NCBI GenBank assembly: GCA_051004815.1
Contig: JBPCJY010000164.1
Coordinates: 1-60,523 of the forward strand
Source: JBBQXY01 sp051004815
Lineage (GTDB): Bacteria > Chloroflexota > Ktedonobacteria > Ktedonobacterales > Ktedonobacteraceae
Length of the DNA stretch: 60,523 nucleotides
Reading direction: 5' to 3'
Shown here: positions 33,833-42,566 of the stretch, in pieces
Layout of the letters: each line of letters opens with the position of its first letter
How positions within the stretch are numbered: position 1 is the first letter of the stretch
Made by a program: the position numbers and the translations under genes
The notes under the pieces: model-generated
The model's input: only the letters and a program-made list of their open reading frames with translations
Told to the model about the DNA's origin: nothing
Databases searched by the model: none

Positions 33833-35869
33833 ATGGACGTGGAGCAATTGAATGCACCTCCGGTGTTGGATACCTCAGCAGTGATTACCACCATTTTGGC
33901 CGAATGGAGCGCGATTACCGATTATCGTACCTTGCGAGATAGTCTTCCACGGCGATTAGCCCATCTGTTGGGGTGCCGTTGTGTGCTACTCTATCAACGT
34001 ATTGGCGAAACCTTGCAGTTTTCCTCTGGCTCTTTTGACGATATCCCCGGCTGGTCTGCCGCCTTGCTTGCCGTTGCTCATATCAACCCTATTGATCTCA
34101 ATGGTGCATTACCAGAGGCTGCTGCCTGGCGCGAACGTCGTGCTACGCTCAAACTTAGCGAAAATGCCGCTCCGTTACTGGTTGCCGTGCCACTACTCTA
34201 CCGGCAACGGGCTATAGGCGTCCTTGTCGCTTTTCGGAATGTGGAAGAGGCTCAAGTGCAGCGTAGACATCCCATAACCGATACTTTGCAACAAATGGCG
34301 AACGTGAAAGCTGCCTATTGGACGGAAGCCGATTTACCTGCTCTGGAGGCAGTAGCGAACGTGGTCGCGCTCCTGCTAGAGAATACGCGTCTCCTGGAAC
34401 GTGATCGGCAACGCATTCACGAACTAGCATTGCTGAATAGTATCGCGAACCAATTGCACGGTGTAGGCTATGAACCGGAGCGCATATACAGTATCGTCGC
34501 GCAACGGACAAAAGAAATAACCTCGGTTGACCTTTGCGCTTTGATCACTGCCACCGTTCCTACCGTCCCTACTGCTACTGCTCCCTGGATGCCCCTGGTT
34601 TTGCAGGAAATGTTGCTGGATCGTTTTAGCAAACAAGGTGAATTACACTCCTCACCGCTCGCACCACTTATCCTCGAACGCCCAGGTGATGCCCAGGCGA
34701 TTGAGTATTTTCAGCACCTTCCAGCCACCATCAAAACCTTCTTCGCTATCCCTCTCGTTATGAACGCATCACGTTTACATCCTCATAACTATGGAGTGGA
34801 TAGAACGCGTGCGTCTGATGAGAAGGGGAGCAGAGGGAGTACGCAGAGAGCGAAAGTACATGGTATGGTCGTGGGTGCCTATCACAAGGCGTGGAAGTTG
34901 CGCCGTGAAGAACTTGTCTTATTGCAGGTATTGGTTAGCCAGGCCAGCGCGGCTCTCGAAAATATACATTTGATGGCCGAGGTGGTTGAGGCGCGGAATG
35001 AGGCGCGGAAATTATTGCGCCAGGTATTGGACGATGTCACCTTCATGCATCAACTGGAAGAGGAGAAACGCCGTCTTGATCGCCTGGCATCATTGGGTGA
35101 AATGGCGGCTAGCGTTGCGCATGAAGTACGAAATCCGTTGGCTTCCATCAAAACCTCGATGCAATTGCTGAAGGACGACTTGACAGAAGATACTACTGGA
35201 CAATGCGCTCAAGAAGATGGGCATTCCACGGTCAATGAAGAGGCACAAGAATCGGTGACTGTAGTCTTGAAGGAAGTTGAGCGACTTGACGCGATCGTGC
35301 GTGATTTGCTGCTTTTCGCCAGGCCGCGTCAATTACATTGCGTCGTTTGTAACCTGAGAGAATTGAGCGATCATGTCTTAAAGGTCATGCAGTCGCGCTG
35401 CGCTGAATTAGGTGTGACCATTCAGCGGGCGTATCAGGATGTTCCGTCAGTCTTTGTAGACATTGCACAGATGGAGCAGGTACTCTTTAACCTCTATACG
35501 AATGCTCTCCAGGCGATGACTGACGGTGGAGTACTCTCCGTTTCCTGTCAGGTTGTATACACGGAAAAAGCAACGCACTTGCCAATAAGCCATGCAAAAG
35601 AGGTCGCCATTGAATTTGGTACTCCCATTGGGTTCTACCGAGACCAGCACTGTTGGTTGGAACTAGCGGTAAGTGACACGGGTGTTGGGATTACAGCGGA
35701 GCAGCTGAAACGTATTTTTCAGCCATTTTTCACCACCAAAGCCCATGGTATTGGTCTCGGTTTACCGATCACTCGCCGCCTGATAGAGGATCACCACGGC
35801 CATTTGCTGGTAAAGAGCCAGTCCGGCCATGGTGCCACATTCTCGATGCGGCTACCACTAGTTGAATAG
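33833..35869 (+). CDS. GAF-domain sensor histidine kinase (NtrB-like), soluble
   Basis: 678 residues, no membrane segments. Two GAF-like domains (about 20-175 and 205-395) lead through a coiled coil to a HisKA domain with phospho-His in MAASVAHEVRNPLASIKTS and a HATPase domain (N box NLYTNALQAM, DTGVGI, GIGLGLPITRRLIEDH). The ATG at 33833 follows GGGGGA. It is followed by the NtrC-type regulator on the same strand after a palindromic repeat, so the pair is a cytosolic two-component system. Confidence 0.9.
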   Translation: MDVEQLNAPPVLDTSAVITTILAEWSAITDYRTLRDSLPRRLAHLLGCRCVLLYQRIGETLQFSSGSFDDIPGWSAALLAVAHINPIDLNGALPEAAAWRERRATLKLSENAAPLLVAVPLLYRQRAIGVLVAFRNVEEAQVQRRHPITDTLQQMANVKAAYWTEADLPALEAVANVVALLLENTRLLERDRQRIHELALLNSIANQLHGVGYEPERIYSIVAQRTKEITSVDLCALITATVPTVPTATAPWMPLVLQEMLLDRFSKQGELHSSPLAPLILERPGDAQAIEYFQHLPATIKTFFAIPLVMNASRLHPHNYGVDRTRASDEKGSRGSTQRAKVHGMVVGAYHKAWKLRREELVLLQVLVSQASAALENIHLMAEVVEARNEARKLLRQVLDDVTFMHQLEEEKRRLDRLASLGEMAASVAHEVRNPLASIKTSMQLLKDDLTEDTTGQCAQEDGHSTVNEEAQESVTVVLKEVERLDAIVRDLLLFARPRQLHCVVCNLRELSDHVLKVMQSRCAELGVTIQRAYQDVPSVFVDIAQMEQVLFNLYTNALQAMTDGGVLSVSCQVVYTEKATHLPISHAKEVAIEFGTPIGFYRDQHCWLELAVSDTGVGITAEQLKRIFQPFFTTKAHGIGLGLPITRRLIEDHHGHLLVKSQSGHGATFSMRLPLVE

Positions 35870-35910
35870 GAGCGTAGTAGTCTACCCTGGCAATGGAAGA
35901 AGGGAAAATA

Positions 35911-35996
35911 CAGGGCCTGTGAATGATTGCCAGCAATGCAACGGTAGCTACCAGGGCGACCCTTGCGGTCGCCCTGGCAATCATTCACAGGCCCTG
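35911..35996. repeat. Best-preserved nested palindromic repeat, between kinase and regulator
   Basis: Outer arms of 21 bp (35911-35931 and 35976-35996; begins CAGGGCCTGTGAATGATTGC) pair perfectly. Inside, CCAGGGCGACC (35951-35961) and GGTCGCCCTGG (35967-35977) form an 11-bp hairpin with loop CTTGC, plus a 19-nt unpaired stretch AGCAATGCAACGGTAGCTA on the left. The GGGGG at its right edge is the only ribosome-site-like sequence before the GTG of the regulator gene. Confidence 0.88.
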
Positions 35997-36011
35997 GGGG
36001 AAAAATAAAAC

Positions 36012-37412
36012 GTGAGTTTGAGTATACTCATCATTGATGACGAGCCACACCTTCCTCATCAGTTTGCACGTTATCTCAGGAAACATGGCTACGAGGTTAC
36101 TGCTGTAGCAGATGGCGAGACTGGCTTGCAGGTGCTCCAAAAAGACAGCATTGACCTGGTCCTGCTCGATCTGCGTCTGCCGAAAATGAGCGGGCTGGAA
36201 GTCCTGGAGCGTATCCGTGAGACTGAGCAGGAGTTGCCAGTGGTGATGCTCACGGCTTACGGTGATGTACAAACTGCCGTGGCTGCTATGAAGCTGGGAG
36301 CTGTGGATTATCTCTTGAAGGGCTTCGATCTGGACGAGTTATTGTTGGTGGTACGCCGTGGGCTAGAGACGAGCGCGATGTACCGTGAGCTGCGTCAACT
36401 GCGCCGTGAACGTAGCGATAATTACCACTTTACCCACATCGTCGGCCATAGCGAGCGCATGCGTGAGGTATTTGACCTGGTAGCGCGTGTAGCGCGTAGC
36501 GACACAGCCGCCGTCTTGATTACTGGCGAAAGTGGCACGGGCAAAGAAGTAGTTGCGCGAGCAATACACGACCAGAGCCTTCGCGCCTCTGGCCCTTTTC
36601 ACCCTCTCAATTGTGCCGCTATTGCCAATAACTTGCTGGAGAGTGAACTCTTTGGTTTTGAACAATATGCCTTTACCGATGCCAAAAAAGCGAAGCGAGG
36701 ACTCCTGGAACTGGCGGAAGGGGGAACGCTCTTCCTCGATGAAGTTGGTGAGATGCCGCTTGATATGCAAGTGAAACTATTGCGTGTCTTGGAGACGAAA
36801 TCGTTCTTCCGCCTTGGTGGCAACAAAGAAGTGAAGATCAATGTGCGGGTGCTAGCGGCTACGAATCGCGATCTTGAACAGGCGATGAAGGATGGCACCT
36901 TCCGTTCAGATTTGTTTTACCGTCTGGCCGTATTGCAAATTCCTTTGCCACCGCTGCGTGAAAGGCCAGGCGATATCTTACTCTTTGCCGCACGCTTTGT
37001 GGAAGATTTTAATAAGTCGCTTGTTCGTAATGTGCGCCGCATTTCGCCGGAAGCGCAACACTTACTGCTCGCCTACGGTTGGCCGGGCAATGTGCGCGAA
37101 GTAAAAAACGTCATCGAGCGTGCCATGATTCTCAGCAATAGCGATGAACTGTTGCCCATCCACTTGCCACATGAAATAGCTGGGCAGATGGATAGCAAAG
37201 GCAGCAGCATGCAAGACCCCTGGGAGCAATGGTTACATGTACGACCAGTCGGGCCTTTCTCCTTAGAGGAAGTTACCGGGCGTGTCGAACAGTACCTGGT
37301 GCGTTGGGCCTTACAGGAGGCCAAATATAATCGCAATCAGGCTATCGAACTCCTCGGTCTGACAAAAGTAGATCAGCTGCGTTATTTGATGCGTAAGTAT
37401 AGCATCGAATAG
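36012..37412 (+). CDS. NtrC-type response regulator with degenerate GAFTGA motif
   Basis: 466 residues: receiver (IIDDEPH, LLDLRLPKMSG, YLLKGF with Gly for the usual Pro), AAA+ domain (Walker A GESGTGKE, Walker B GGTLFLDEVGEM) and C-terminal Fis-type HTH. The loop that normally contacts sigma-54 reads ELFGFEQYAFTDA, so GAFTGA has become YAFTDA. ATPase parts look intact. It may act with altered sigma-54 contact or without sigma-54. The GTG start is 12 nt after a GGGGG supplied by the repeat. Confidence 0.9.
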   Translation: MSLSILIIDDEPHLPHQFARYLRKHGYEVTAVADGETGLQVLQKDSIDLVLLDLRLPKMSGLEVLERIRETEQELPVVMLTAYGDVQTAVAAMKLGAVDYLLKGFDLDELLLVVRRGLETSAMYRELRQLRRERSDNYHFTHIVGHSERMREVFDLVARVARSDTAAVLITGESGTGKEVVARAIHDQSLRASGPFHPLNCAAIANNLLESELFGFEQYAFTDAKKAKRGLLELAEGGTLFLDEVGEMPLDMQVKLLRVLETKSFFRLGGNKEVKINVRVLAATNRDLEQAMKDGTFRSDLFYRLAVLQIPLPPLRERPGDILLFAARFVEDFNKSLVRNVRRISPEAQHLLLAYGWPGNVREVKNVIERAMILSNSDELLPIHLPHEIAGQMDSKGSSMQDPWEQWLHVRPVGPFSLEEVTGRVEQYLVRWALQEAKYNRNQAIELLGLTKVDQLRYLMRKYSIE

Positions 37413-37445
37413 CGTAGCAAACAGATTGATGTGACGCGTTCGCCG

Positions 37446-38438
37446 CTAGTGTGCATACGCTTCGTCTGGCAGCGTGAGCAGTTCATCTTCGATTTCGCTC
37501 CACGCGATTTTCTCAGCATCTTGATTGCTCATACGAAGGCGTTGATGGGTGGCAGTCGTTAGGATGCGCGAGACACGTTGCCGGAACCCATCCAGAATTG
37601 GGCGTTGAAAATCGGGTTTAGGCATACTGTACAACTCGATCTGTTTCGGGTCGTAGAACTCGTCATTATCGAAGGCCAGCGCAGCGAGGTTACTGAAGGC
37701 GACCAGCAATGACTGGCGTTGCTGAGTGAAATACCCTATCTGCGTGCTGGACGCGGAAAGGCAACCAGCAATGCGTCCACTGAACATAATAGGGTGAGCT
37801 GCCGCGCTGATTTCATATACATACTGATAGGCAGGGAGGAGTTTGTCCTTACTCAAATCGTCGATATTGACGATGTGGCGTACTTCCGAGGCGTAGCCGC
37901 CCAGTGATTCCATGCCGAGAAAAAGCGCGATGTGTTCGAGGTCTGCTGTCCAGGGTAATGTTCCCCTGCCCGCTCTTTCGCGCAACGAACGAATTTTATT
38001 GCCATGTTTTGGTGATGGCGGCATACACTGCACAATACCAATCGACATACCCAGCTGATTGGGGTCCAATTGGGCAAGAAATTGCTTTAAGATCATATCA
38101 CTGATACGCCAGAAGCGCAATGACTCGGTGGTCGTTGTGCGGGTACTGAGTAGTTCCGCGAAAAAATCGGCAGAAATATGGTCTTGCGTCTCTTCCTTCA
38201 GCAAGGTATGAATCTCGGGGTACTCTATTTCAAGAGCCTCGGTTAATTCATCGCGGTATTGCGGTTGGACTACTTGCACTAAGCGGACCATGTGCGGTCG
38301 TTGAGGATTAGATTCTCCACTGGCCCAGCGTGTGAGCGTCATAGGAGAAAGTCCGAGGGCCGTGGCCATACGCTGGCGTTCTCCGCTTGTTTTTAGCACT
38401 TGCTGTAAAATACTCTGCCATGACTGAGATGCGACCAT
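37446..38438 (-). CDS. XRE-type HTH regulator with GAF-like sensor domain
   Basis: 330 residues. The N-terminal HTH (MATALGLSPMTLTRWASGES) is followed by a region of about 70 residues and a GAF-like domain (about 145-275). The C-terminal 50 residues are helical. The ATG has a GAGGT site 10 nt upstream. It lies 25 bp after accA on the same strand, so it may be transcribed with the fatty-acid genes and report metabolic state; no ligand can be named. Confidence 0.8.
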   Translation of the reverse strand: MVASQSWQSILQQVLKTSGERQRMATALGLSPMTLTRWASGESNPQRPHMVRLVQVVQPQYRDELTEALEIEYPEIHTLLKEETQDHISADFFAELLSTRTTTTESLRFWRISDMILKQFLAQLDPNQLGMSIGIVQCMPPSPKHGNKIRSLRERAGRGTLPWTADLEHIALFLGMESLGGYASEVRHIVNIDDLSKDKLLPAYQYVYEISAAAHPIMFSGRIAGCLSASSTQIGYFTQQRQSLLVAFSNLAALAFDNDEFYDPKQIELYSMPKPDFQRPILDGFRQRVSRILTTATHQRLRMSNQDAEKIAWSEIEDELLTLPDEAYAH

Positions 38439-38463
38439 TTCATTTTACCTCAATTTCGCTGTC

Positions 38464-39426
38464 TTACTTTTCTGCGTGGCTGAATTTGCCGATGTTTCTG
38501 TATTTCAGGTAACGATTTTCCAGCAGTTCATCGAGAGGATACTGCTTCAATTCGGCCAAATGCGTGAGCAACGCTGCTTTGAGATTATCAGCAGTTAAGC
38601 GATAGTTGCGATGGGCACCGCCTAACGGTTCGGGGATGAGTGCATCTACCAGGTTAATTTCTTTGAGTTCACGCGCACTGATGCGCATGGCTTCAGCCGC
38701 TTGGGGAGCAAAAGCAGTGTCACGCCACATGATATTCGCCGCCGCCTCGGGGGGCGCGACCGAATAAATACTGAACTCCAGCATCAAAATGCGGTCCGTG
38801 ACGCTAATGGCTAAGGCTCCGCCGCTCCCACCTTCGCCAATCACCACTGCAATCGTCGGTACCCGAAGACGCGGCATGACATACAGATTCGCGGCAATGG
38901 CTTCTCCCTGGCCGCGCTCTTCCGCGTCTAGTCCAGGAAATGCTGCCGGTGTATCGATCAAACAAATAATGGGAAAGCCAAATTGTTCGGCTTGGTGCAT
39001 GGCACGGATGGCTTTGCGATACCCTTCTGGGTGCGGCATGCCCAGGTTACGAAGTTGTTTTTCCTTGTTGTCGCGTCCCTTCTGCTGGCAGACAAGCATG
39101 ACTGTATTGCCATCTAGCTCCGCTGGCCCTGTGACAATGGCGCGATCATCACCAAAGGCGCGGTCTCCGTGCAACTCAAAGAAATCATTGCACATCAGTT
39201 TGATCAGGTCTAAAGAGTACGGTCGATCTTTATGACGTGCTACCAGAACGGTCTGCCACGCGGTCAGCTTGCTGTAGATTTCCTGAGTGCGGCGGCGCAG
39301 TTCGCGCTCTGCCTCCTGCAATTGAGCATGCTCATCAGGTTTGAGACGCTCACCTTTACGTTGCAGTCCCGTGATCTTTCTTTCCAATTCCGCCAGTGGC
39401 TTCTCAAATTCCAGGTCATATGCCAT
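38464..39426 (-). CDS. accA: Acetyl-CoA carboxylase carboxyltransferase, alpha subunit
   Basis: 320 residues, usual length. Transfers the carboxyl group from biotin to acetyl-CoA with AccD, first step of fatty-acid synthesis. Family motifs include LHGDRAFGDDRA, the HPEGYRKA helix, DTPAAFPGLDAEERGQGEAI and GEGGSGGALAI (oxyanion turns). A GGGAGGAAAG site precedes the ATG. It lies 17 bp after accD. Confidence 0.97.
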   Translation of the reverse strand: MAYDLEFEKPLAELERKITGLQRKGERLKPDEHAQLQEAERELRRRTQEIYSKLTAWQTVLVARHKDRPYSLDLIKLMCNDFFELHGDRAFGDDRAIVTGPAELDGNTVMLVCQQKGRDNKEKQLRNLGMPHPEGYRKAIRAMHQAEQFGFPIICLIDTPAAFPGLDAEERGQGEAIAANLYVMPRLRVPTIAVVIGEGGSGGALAISVTDRILMLEFSIYSVAPPEAAANIMWRDTAFAPQAAEAMRISARELKEINLVDALIPEPLGGAHRNYRLTADNLKAALLTHLAELKQYPLDELLENRYLKYRNIGKFSHAEK

Positions 39427-39443
39427 AGCACTTTCCTCCCCCT

Positions 39444-40364
39444 TTAATTCATCGTATCGGCTTGTGCATTGCCAGCTTCTACTGCTGACTTGCTGGAAAC
39501 GGGTGCTTTGCTGTAGAGGTGGAGCAACCGTGCCAATGTCGAGCGCAATTCGCGTCGATGTACTACGGCATCAATCATGCCGTGCTGTAGTACAAATTCA
39601 GATGAGACGGAACCTTCGGGCAGCTTGATATGCATGGAGCCTTCGATAACACGCGGTCCCGCGAAGCAGACCAATGCTCCCGGCTCAGCCAGAATTACGT
39701 CGCCGAGCATCGCAAAACTCGCCGTCACTCCCCCTGTCGTGGGATCGGTTAACAGGCTAAAAAATGGCAACCGTGCTTCGCCGAGCTTCGCCAGTGCCGC
39801 CGACGTTTTCGCCATTTGCATCAGGGAATACATGCCTTCTTGCATACGAGCACCACCGGAGGCAGAGGCGACCAATACCGGTATATGCTTTTCGATGGCT
39901 AGCTCGATGGTGCGGGTAATTTTTTCGCCGACCACCGATCCCATACTGCCACCGATAAAACGAAAATCCATGATAGCCAGTGCGAGCGGCCGCTCCTCAA
40001 TGGTGGCGTGACCGATGACCACCGCCTCATTTAAGTTGACGCTCTCACGCTCCTCATCGAGTTTTTTCATATAGGCTTGTGAACGGGTCACGAAATTGAG
40101 TGGGTCAACCGAGATAATGTCCGCGTCAATTTCGACGAAGCTCTCAGCATCGACCAACAACTCGATACGTTCATACGCGGAGAGTTTGAAGTGAAAGCCG
40201 CAACGTGAACACACCTTGAGATTCTTTTCCCAATCACGGCCTACCAGCATCTCGCGACACTTAGGGCATTTGACCGCTAAATTTTCCATTAGAGGGCGGT
40301 TGGGCTTGCTCTGGTTACGCGAGGATGTTTGCCCGGTAGGTGGGATGGCAGCTTCTTTGGCCAT
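39444..40364 (-). CDS. accD: Acetyl-CoA carboxylase carboxyltransferase, beta subunit
   Basis: 306 residues. The N-terminal four-Cys zinc finger CPKC...CSRCGFHF (near 34-57) is followed by the crotonase-fold domain with ASASGGARMQEG and the GVTASFAMLGD segment. Partner of AccA. The first 28 residues are polar and probably disordered. An AGGAGG site lies in the 14-bp gap after ftsY. Confidence 0.97.
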   Translation of the reverse strand: MAKEAAIPPTGQTSSRNQSKPNRPLMENLAVKCPKCREMLVGRDWEKNLKVCSRCGFHFKLSAYERIELLVDAESFVEIDADIISVDPLNFVTRSQAYMKKLDEERESVNLNEAVVIGHATIEERPLALAIMDFRFIGGSMGSVVGEKITRTIELAIEKHIPVLVASASGGARMQEGMYSLMQMAKTSAALAKLGEARLPFFSLLTDPTTGGVTASFAMLGDVILAEPGALVCFAGPRVIEGSMHIKLPEGSVSSEFVLQHGMIDAVVHRRELRSTLARLLHLYSKAPVSSKSAVEAGNAQADTMN

Positions 40365-40378
40365 AGGATACCTCCTCG

Positions 40379-41383
40379 TCAGTCTTGCGCAAAGAGCGCA
40401 GCCACAAAACTCTGTGGATCGAAAGGTGCCAGATTCTCGACTTTTTCCCCCGTGCCGATAAACTTGATGGGAACCCGTAGATCATCGGCCACGGCGAAGG
40501 CAAAACCACCCTTGGCTGTGCTATCCAGTTTAGTAATAATGACTCCGGTCAACCCGACATCGAGGGCGAATTGACGCGCCTGGAGCAGCGCATTTTGTCC
40601 AGTGGTCGCATCCATCACGATTAATAACTCATGGGGGCCTTTGGGAATGAACTTCTGAATGACTTTGTTGATCTTCTTCAACTCTTCCATCAGATTGTAC
40701 TTCGTATGGAGACGTCCGGCGGTATCTACGATCAGGATATCGCATCCCCTGCTCATGGCGGCCTGGATGGCATCATAGACCACCGCGCCGGGATCAGAGT
40801 TGGGGCTTTGGCTAATCACCGGCACGCCAATACGTTCTCCCCATACTTTGAGTTGGTCGATGGCGGCGGCACGGAAGGTATCGGCAGCCGCAAGGATAAC
40901 TTTGTGGTTTTCCCTGGTCAGTCGATAGGCCATTTTCGCTATACTGGTCGTTTTTCCCGACCCATTGACTCCAATGACCAGGATAACGGTGAGCGGTGAG
41001 TCTGTGGCAATGCGTAAAGAGGATGGTTTACCGAGCAATTTGGCAAGTTCTTCGCGGAGCGCACGCTGCACTTGCGCTCCCGTTTTCATGTGCTCGTCCG
41101 TCGCACGCTGGCGCAAACGGGTAATCAGCCATTCACTGGTACTGGGACCAACATCAGCACCAAGAAGTGCTTCTTCCAACTCGTCCCAGAGATCGTCAGT
41201 GATATCATTTTGTTTGAACGTATCACCCATGCGACTGAAGATCTGCCGGGTGCGGCTCAAACTGTTCTTAAATGGATTAAAGCGTTGCTCAGACACGGAA
41301 TCGCCCTCTACGCGCTCCTGAGCAGCTACTGAATCCTTTTTGGGTTCTTCTTGAGGTTTCTGCCCAAAGAATCGATTGAGCAC
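40379..41383 (-). CDS. ftsY: Signal recognition particle receptor FtsY
   Basis: 334 residues. GTPase that docks SRP-ribosome complexes at the membrane. N domain (about 30-110) then G domain with G1 GVNGSGKTT, DTFRAAA, DTAGR (near 215) and TKLDSTAKGG. The start is taken as the GTG at 41383, 11 nt after a clear AAAGGAG; the first residues LNRFFGQKPQEEP are the short acidic A region. A longer reading to 41620 lacks such support. First gene of the ftsY-accD-accA unit. Confidence 0.95.
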   Translation of the reverse strand: MLNRFFGQKPQEEPKKDSVAAQERVEGDSVSEQRFNPFKNSLSRTRQIFSRMGDTFKQNDITDDLWDELEEALLGADVGPSTSEWLITRLRQRATDEHMKTGAQVQRALREELAKLLGKPSSLRIATDSPLTVILVIGVNGSGKTTSIAKMAYRLTRENHKVILAAADTFRAAAIDQLKVWGERIGVPVISQSPNSDPGAVVYDAIQAAMSRGCDILIVDTAGRLHTKYNLMEELKKINKVIQKFIPKGPHELLIVMDATTGQNALLQARQFALDVGLTGVIITKLDSTAKGGFAFAVADDLRVPIKFIGTGEKVENLAPFDPQSFVAALFAQD

Positions 41384-41549
41384 GTTAGCATTGACTCCTT
41401 TATGTGAACAGGTGCGGGAATAGTGATGAGAAGCTAGTCGCTCCTGAAATACCCTCGCACTTGTCCTATTACTACTTGCAGACATTGTGAAAAGAGGGTA
41501 ATGCACCACTCTCACTGAAAGCGATGATTTTCCCTCTGTTTGACACGAA

Positions 41550-41581
41550 AGGCAAAAGGAACAAATTCTTGCCTTTTGCCT
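41550..41581 (-). terminator. Hairpin between zinc-ribbon gene and ftsY, probable terminator
   Basis: AGGCAAAAGG (41550-41559) and CCTTTTGCCT (41572-41581) pair perfectly over a 12-nt loop. It is 70 bp downstream of the zinc-ribbon gene. The T-run is short (TTTCGTG), so termination may be incomplete. The rest of 41384-41652 shows nothing clear. Confidence 0.5.
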
Positions 41582-41652
41582 CCCCGTTCCAATCGTGTTG
41601 CTTACAGTCGTTGCTGACAAATTTGTAATTTACTGCACAACTACTTACAAAC

Positions 41653-41868
41653 TTACTGGCGACCGCTGCGATACGAATGGAGTGACCCGTCACTAATCGG
41701 TTCGTTAATAATGATATCACCGTTACGGATCTTTATATTGTACAGGCAAGAGGGATTTGTGCAGACCCAGGCCTTGTACTCAATGGAAGCTCCCTGGCTA
41801 CCGAAATCCGAAAGCGGAACCAGATCACCTTCACTACATTTGCGACACCGAGGAAAAGCGTTTTCCAC
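41653..41868 (-). CDS. Small zinc-ribbon protein
   Basis: 71 residues with two Cys pairs, CRKC (near 8) and CTNPSC (near 36), forming a likely zinc ribbon. Function unknown. The GTG start has an optimal AAGGAGG site 8 nt upstream, which makes translation convincing. Separated from ftsY by a hairpin. Confidence 0.75.
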   Translation of the reverse strand: MENAFPRCRKCSEGDLVPLSDFGSQGASIEYKAWVCTNPSCLYNIKIRNGDIIINEPISDGSLHSYRSGRQ

Positions 41869-42566
41869 GAGATCGCCTCCTTCCTTATCCTTGGAGGATA
41901 GTATTCACTCACCTTGCCTCCTGGCAAGAATGGGCGAAGAAGTAAGCCGAGGGGGAGCCTCCGCCGCTGCATCCGCATCCCCACAGCACGTAATTGTCCA
42001 TGCTGTCGCTATCATACCACAAATGGTGTCTGGTGTCAGCATATTTATGAAGAAATTTTCATTTTTCGTCTCTTGAACAGCTAATCCTTGTTGTCGCAAA
42101 GCTTCAGAAGGAGTGTTCCTGCCAAGATAACTGCTCACACATTTCAGCACCGTATATCCCTAGCATAACAGGTGGCACAAATTACGTCAAGCATCTAGTT
42201 CCATAATTCTGTATTCATCGATCTATTTGCGCCTGATTGCGTAAAAATCCCCACAATTGGAAATCTCTTCATCTTTTTTCATACTCATGCCACGAGAAGT
42301 AATGTCTCTTTAATGGCACTAAGCAGCAACACTTTATGAAATAGGCTTCAGAATCAGCGCATAGTGCCGATTATTGTAATGCCTATATGCTCGCGTACCG
42401 TTGATACACTGCCGCATTGTATGCGCGTTTTGCTTTTGGCACGATTATTGCAATGTTTTGTAGTGGGAGAGTAAAAAACTCGTAGAACATTTCCCCTACG
42501 TTTGAAAATGCACGTTGATCGTTTTTCGAGATATTTGACATACAGTATGCAGAAGGAGTACCGGTA
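41869..42566. other. 698-bp intergenic region before the sigma factor gene
   Basis: No well-supported gene. The left part (41905-42150) has two overlapping Cys-rich open stretches on the minus strand without strong ribosome sites. The right part is AT-rich and holds a sigma-54-like promoter sequence (42436-42452) facing the sigma factor gene. Confidence 0.55.
42436..42452 (+). promoter_or_regulatory. Perfect match to the sigma-54 -24/-12 consensus
   Basis: TTGGCACGATTATTGCA fits TGGCAYG-N4-TTGCW at every fixed position. It faces the sigma factor gene, whose ATG is 114 bp downstream. Whether this organism has sigma-54 cannot be seen here. Confidence 0.45.
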
